DNA of 9,055 nt from contig CAWUXI010000062.1 of NCBI GenBank assembly GCA_963926405.1, positions 1 to 9,055 of the forward strand. The letters run 5' to 3'. Within the stretch, counting starts at the first letter, position 1. Every line of letters starts with the position of its first letter. Under the pieces are notes generated by a model, which had not been told where the DNA came from, ran no database searches, and saw only the letters and a list, made by a program, of their open reading frames with translations. The DNA comes from CALSMU01 sp963926405. Lineage in GTDB: Bacteria > Bacteroidota > Bacteroidia > Flavobacteriales_D > Parvicellaceae. The position numbers were made by a program, and so were the translations under genes. This document shows positions 6,524-9,055 of the stretch, piece by piece.

Positions 6524-6790
6524 ATGAAAAATTTAAAAAAATTAAGCGTTGCACTTATGTTAGCTTTAGGAACTACATTTGCAATGACTAGCTGTGGAGG
6601 TGCTGCTGAAGGTGCTGCTGAAGATGCTGCTCATACTGAAGAAGCTGCTGTAGTTGAAGCTGAAGTTGAAGTTGAAGCTGAAGTTGAAATGACTTGCGAA
6701 TCTGGAGAGGCTACTGATTCTACTGCTACTTGTGAAGGTGGAGAAGAAGCGGAAGCTACTTGTGAAGGTGGAGAAGAAGCTGCTCACTAA
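6524..6790 (+). CDS. Small acidic Ala/Glu-rich lipoprotein, unknown function
   Basis: This 88-residue protein has a lipoprotein signal peptide: MKNLKK, a hydrophobic stretch, then MTSC with the lipid-modified Cys24. The mature part (about 64 residues) is low-complexity and strongly acidic, almost all Ala, Glu, Gly, Val and Thr. It has an alternating V/A-E stretch at 44-55 encoded by six GTTGAA/GCTGAA hexamers (6653-6688). Three cysteine motifs follow: CESGE (58-62), CEGGE (70-74) and CEGGE (80-84). The last two sit in a 26-base perfect direct repeat. Alanine is nearly always GCT and glutamate nearly always GAA, which may mean high expression or recent repeat expansion. It is a single-gene unit ending in a strong terminator. 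No function is recognised; a cell-envelope location is likely, and metal binding through the Cys/Glu motifs is only a guess. Confidence 0.82.
   Translation: MKNLKKLSVALMLALGTTFAMTSCGGAAEGAAEDAAHTEEAAVVEAEVEVEAEVEMTCESGEATDSTATCEGGEEAEATCEGGEEAAH
6725..6780 (+). repeat. 26-bp perfect direct repeat within the lipoprotein gene
   Basis: Two identical 26-base copies lie at 6725-6750 and 6755-6780, with a period of 30 bases, each encoding ATCEGGEEA. The period is a multiple of three, so a gain or loss of a unit would keep the frame. Confidence 0.92.
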
Positions 6791-6809
6791 GAAATATTTA
6801 GATATATTT

Positions 6810-6842
6810 AAAAAAAGCTGTTCTTAATGAACGGCTTTTTTT
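6810..6842 (+). terminator. Strong rho-independent terminator
   Basis: A hairpin with a stem of about 13 bp (6811-6823 with 6829-6841, one T-G pair) and the 5-base loop TTAAT ends in seven T (6836-6842). It follows the lipoprotein stop by 20 bases. The A-run on the left arm makes it potentially active on both strands, although there is no converging gene. Confidence 0.88.
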
Positions 6843-6858
6843 ATGCTCGGTTATTTTG

Positions 6859-6866
6859 TATTTTTG
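6859..6866 (+). promoter_or_regulatory. Candidate -7 promoter element for the dehydrogenase operon
   Basis: TATTTTTG fits the Bacteroidota -7 consensus TAnnTTTG exactly and lies just after the terminator of the preceding gene. Transcription would begin around 6870-6873, which argues against the TTG at 6856 as the start codon of the next gene. No convincing -33 TTTG was found. Confidence 0.42.
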
Positions 6867-6870
6867 TCAT

Positions 6871-7482
6871 GTGATAAAGGAGGAAGAAGAGATTCTAGAG
6901 GATTACAAGTGGGAACTTTCTCGTAAAGATTTCCTCCGTTCGCTACTTGCTATTGGCGTTACTGCAAACATACCTTTTCTAATAAGTTGTGAAACCAAAG
7001 AAGAACCAGAAGTTTTTGATTGTACTCCTTTGTCTGCAGAACAATTAAAAGTATTGCAAGCGGTGCAATTGGTATTGTTCCCGAAAGAAGGAAATGGCCC
7101 TTCAGCTCTCGCGGTAAACTCAGATAAATGGATTGTTTATGTGTTGAATGACGAAAGAGAGCCGCAAAGAGAAAAGGATTTTATTGTTGAGTATCTTGAC
7201 GCGTTAAACCAACTCTCTAAAGAAACGGATAAAGTTTCCTACGATTTATTAAGTTTAGACAAGCAGGAGGATCTTTTAGAGCTATTTTTTGAAGAGAAGA
7301 CTCCCAAAATGTGGGGTAGTAGAATGTTGACGTTAATTTTGGAAGCGTTACTATTAGATCCATTATACGGCGTTAACCCTAATAATGTGGGTTGGACATG
7401 GTTAAATCATAATCCAGGCATGCCGCGACCAAATGAAAAGAACATGTATCCAACTATTTATACTACAATGAATGAAGTTTGA
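6871..7482 (+). CDS. Gluconate 2-dehydrogenase subunit 3 family lipoprotein
   Basis: This is the small subunit of a membrane-bound FAD dehydrogenase; in this family it escorts the flavoprotein subunit through the Tat system. From GTG at 6871 the product has 203 residues. The N-terminus carries a Tat-like motif SRKDFLR (17-23; RK instead of RR), a hydrophobic stretch and a good lipobox LISC with Cys40, so the protein should be a lipoprotein outside the inner membrane. The C-terminal block DPLYGVNPNNVGW, then NPGMPRP, is typical of the family. The gene overlaps the GMC oxidoreductase by 11 bases. The start is uncertain because the frame has no ATG: TTG 6856, GTG 6871, or ATT 6892 (8 bases after an AAGGAGG) are the options. 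The family is fairly sure and the start is not. Confidence 0.83.
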   Translation: MIKEEEEILEDYKWELSRKDFLRSLLAIGVTANIPFLISCETKEEPEVFDCTPLSAEQLKVLQAVQLVLFPKEGNGPSALAVNSDKWIVYVLNDEREPQREKDFIVEYLDALNQLSKETDKVSYDLLSLDKQEDLLELFFEEKTPKMWGSRMLTLILEALLLDPLYGVNPNNVGWTWLNHNPGMPRPNEKNMYPTIYTTMNEV

Positions 7483-9055
7483 TGTTTGTGTTATAGGAAG
7501 TGGAGCAGGAGCTGGACCTGTTATATATGAGTTGTCGAAAGCTGGTTACAATGTTGTTGTGCTCGAAAAAGGCCCCTGGGTAAAAACGGAAGATTTTAAC
7601 AAAGATGAAATGACTGCAACTCGTCGTGATTCCTTTAGACCATCACTAAAAGATGAGTGTCATACCGTGGTTAAAAAGAATAAGGAAGGCAAGTGGATGA
7701 AACGTTCTACTTATGATTCTGGTAGAAGTTTTTGGAACGGCAATTGTGTTGGCGGCTCCTCCAATTTTATGAGTGCCTATTTTCATCGCCTGAAGCCAGT
7801 AGATTTTAATTTACTCTCTAAATATGGTCCAATTGAAGGGGCAAATGTTGTTGATTGGCCAATTAATTATGAGGATTTAGAATTGTATTACGAAAAAACA
7901 GAAAGAATAGTTGGCGTATCAGGAAAGGTAGTGAGTCATTCATTTTTAGAGCCACGCTCAACGCCCGATTTCCCTTTTCCTCCTTTGCAAGAAAATGTTT
8001 TTGCCTCTTGGTTAGACAAAGGAGCTGAGACATTGAAGTATGAAATATTCCCCACCCCAAGGGGAATAATATCAGAGCCAACAGAAGACAGAAACTCATG
8101 TTATTATTCTAATTACTGCGGCAGTTATGGTTGTTCTTCTGATGCTAAAGGTAGTTCACGAGTTGCACTTATTGAGTCCGCTGTTAAAACAGGAAATTGC
8201 ATAATTTTACCTAATTCGAAAGTATTTCATCTAGAAACAAATGGAGATGGTAAAATAATTAAAGCAAATTTCTACGATATTAATAATGAAAAACAATTTA
8301 TTGATGCATCTATTTTTGTTGTTGCTGCGCAAGCTGTAGAGACATCTCGTCTATTATTGATGAGCAAGAATACGGAGTTTCCAAATGGATTAGCCAACAA
8401 TTCTGGGCAGGTAGGAAAGAATATGGTTTATTCCAGCGGAGGAGTTGGTTCGGGGCAAATGTATTATTCCGACTTGAATAAAGAAGATGTCGAAGCATTG
8501 GACACCCCTGGATTGTTTATTAATAGGGCAATTCAACAATGGTACGAAATTGATCATCCTGAATTAGGAAGAGTAAAAGGAGGTACAATTGATTTTGTTT
8601 CTGAGCATGCCAATGGAATTACAAAGGCTATTAACCTAAAAAAGACATCTAGCGGAAGACTTTTATATGGATCAGCATTGAAAAAACGACTTTTTGAGTA
8701 TTTCACAAAACAGCGGAAGTTGAAGTTTGAAATATTTGTTGACTGGTTGCCGAATGATAAATGCTATGTGACCTTAGATGAAGAGGTGAAGGATAAATGG
8801 GGAGATCCAGTTGCTAAAATTTGGGCTGGACATCATGAACATGATAATAAAGTTGCAAGGTATTTGGCTGATAAAACAGAACTACTTTTCAAAGAAATTG
8901 GAATGAAGAATGTGAGCACTGGAATTGGAGATTCGCCTCCGGCCAATCTTCAAGCTGGTGGTTGTCGTTTTGGAGACGACCCAAAAACATCCGTATTAGA
9001 TAAAAACTGTAAGGCGCATGAAGTCGAAAATTTATATATTTCTGATGGTAGCTTT
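7472..9055 (+). CDS. GMC-family FAD-dependent sugar/polyol dehydrogenase, 3' end cut by window
   Basis: This FAD-binding catalytic subunit oxidises an alcohol group, probably of a sugar or sugar acid. The 528 codons present are open to the edge of the window. The FAD-binding loop IGSGAGAG (8-15) is followed by the ribose-binding Glu32 in VVVLEKG. The GMC block NGNCVGGSSNF has GGSS at 94-97. The C-terminal block AGGCRFGDDP starts at 495, and NLYISDGSF closes the window at 528, so about 30-50 residues, including the usual NPT segment with a catalytic residue, lie beyond it. Cys210, Cys216 and Cys221 lie where related bacterial dehydrogenases carry [3Fe-4S] ligands. There is no signal peptide; co-export with the Tat-like subunit 3 is likely. 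The start overlaps that gene by 11 bases. The substrate is unknown, and a cytochrome subunit is not seen in the window. Confidence 0.92.
   Translation, partial: MKFDVCVIGSGAGAGPVIYELSKAGYNVVVLEKGPWVKTEDFNKDEMTATRRDSFRPSLKDECHTVVKKNKEGKWMKRSTYDSGRSFWNGNCVGGSSNFMSAYFHRLKPVDFNLLSKYGPIEGANVVDWPINYEDLELYYEKTERIVGVSGKVVSHSFLEPRSTPDFPFPPLQENVFASWLDKGAETLKYEIFPTPRGIISEPTEDRNSCYYSNYCGSYGCSSDAKGSSRVALIESAVKTGNCIILPNSKVFHLETNGDGKIIKANFYDINNEKQFIDASIFVVAAQAVETSRLLLMSKNTEFPNGLANNSGQVGKNMVYSSGGVGSGQMYYSDLNKEDVEALDTPGLFINRAIQQWYEIDHPELGRVKGGTIDFVSEHANGITKAINLKKTSSGRLLYGSALKKRLFEYFTKQRKLKFEIFVDWLPNDKCYVTLDEEVKDKWGDPVAKIWAGHHEHDNKVARYLADKTELLFKEIGMKNVSTGIGDSPPANLQAGGCRFGDDPKTSVLDKNCKAHEVENLYISDGSF

Noticed and set aside
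6566..6787. Minus-strand open frame opposite the lipoprotein gene
   Set aside because: It is the mirror of the GCT/GAA-rich repeats, giving a Ser/Phe-rich product with no recognisable motif; the plus strand has a clear signal peptide, lipobox and terminator.
7863..8498. Minus-strand frames opposite the GMC oxidoreductase
   Set aside because: The plus-strand GMC frame is continuous from 7472 to the end with family motifs on both sides; these are shadows.

Overview
The window looks like chromosome from a low-GC Bacteroidota, most likely a flavobacteria-like marine lineage. The evidence is AT-rich intergenic DNA, gene starts mostly without Shine-Dalgarno sequences, Bacteroidota-type -7 elements (TAnnTTTG), separate cysC/cysD/cysN genes of the kind found in this phylum, and a Bacteroidota-style lipoprotein. 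No RNA gene, insertion sequence, phage gene or CRISPR array was seen.

Layout. (1) Minus strand, 2886 to 29: a sulfate-activation operon transcribed cysC-cysD-cysN (APS kinase, then the two ATP sulfurylase subunits), making APS and PAPS. (2) A 151-base divergent spacer (2887-3037) with a candidate promoter for each side and an imperfect inverted repeat. (3) Plus strand, 3038-6388: deoC, a full-length aldehyde dehydrogenase (ALDH), and a shorter ALDH-like protein that has lost all the catalytic residues. DeoC releases acetaldehyde from deoxyribose-5-phosphate and the ALDH could oxidise it. The ALDH pair resembles the two halves of the fused ALDH16 proteins, encoded as separate genes. (4) A small, very acidic Ala/Glu-rich lipoprotein (6524-6790), isolated between a weak and a strong terminator. 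(5) A Tat-like lipoprotein of the gluconate 2-dehydrogenase subunit 3 family followed, with an 11-base overlap, by a GMC-family FAD oxidoreductase that runs off the right edge. Together these look like an exported sugar or polyol dehydrogenase.

The most unusual signal is non-coding. The cysD-cysN gap and the deoC-ALDH gap, in two unrelated operons on opposite strands, each hold an array of degenerate 7-base words arranged as a dyad. Words starting GT lie to the left of a 2-base centre, and words ending AC lie to the right. A GTATTAA...TTAATAC pair keeps exactly the same spacing in both. This points to a dispersed intercistronic repeat family. Other points of interest are the split ALDH16-like pair, the subunit 3 gene with no ATG start, and the repeat-built cysteine motifs of the small lipoprotein.
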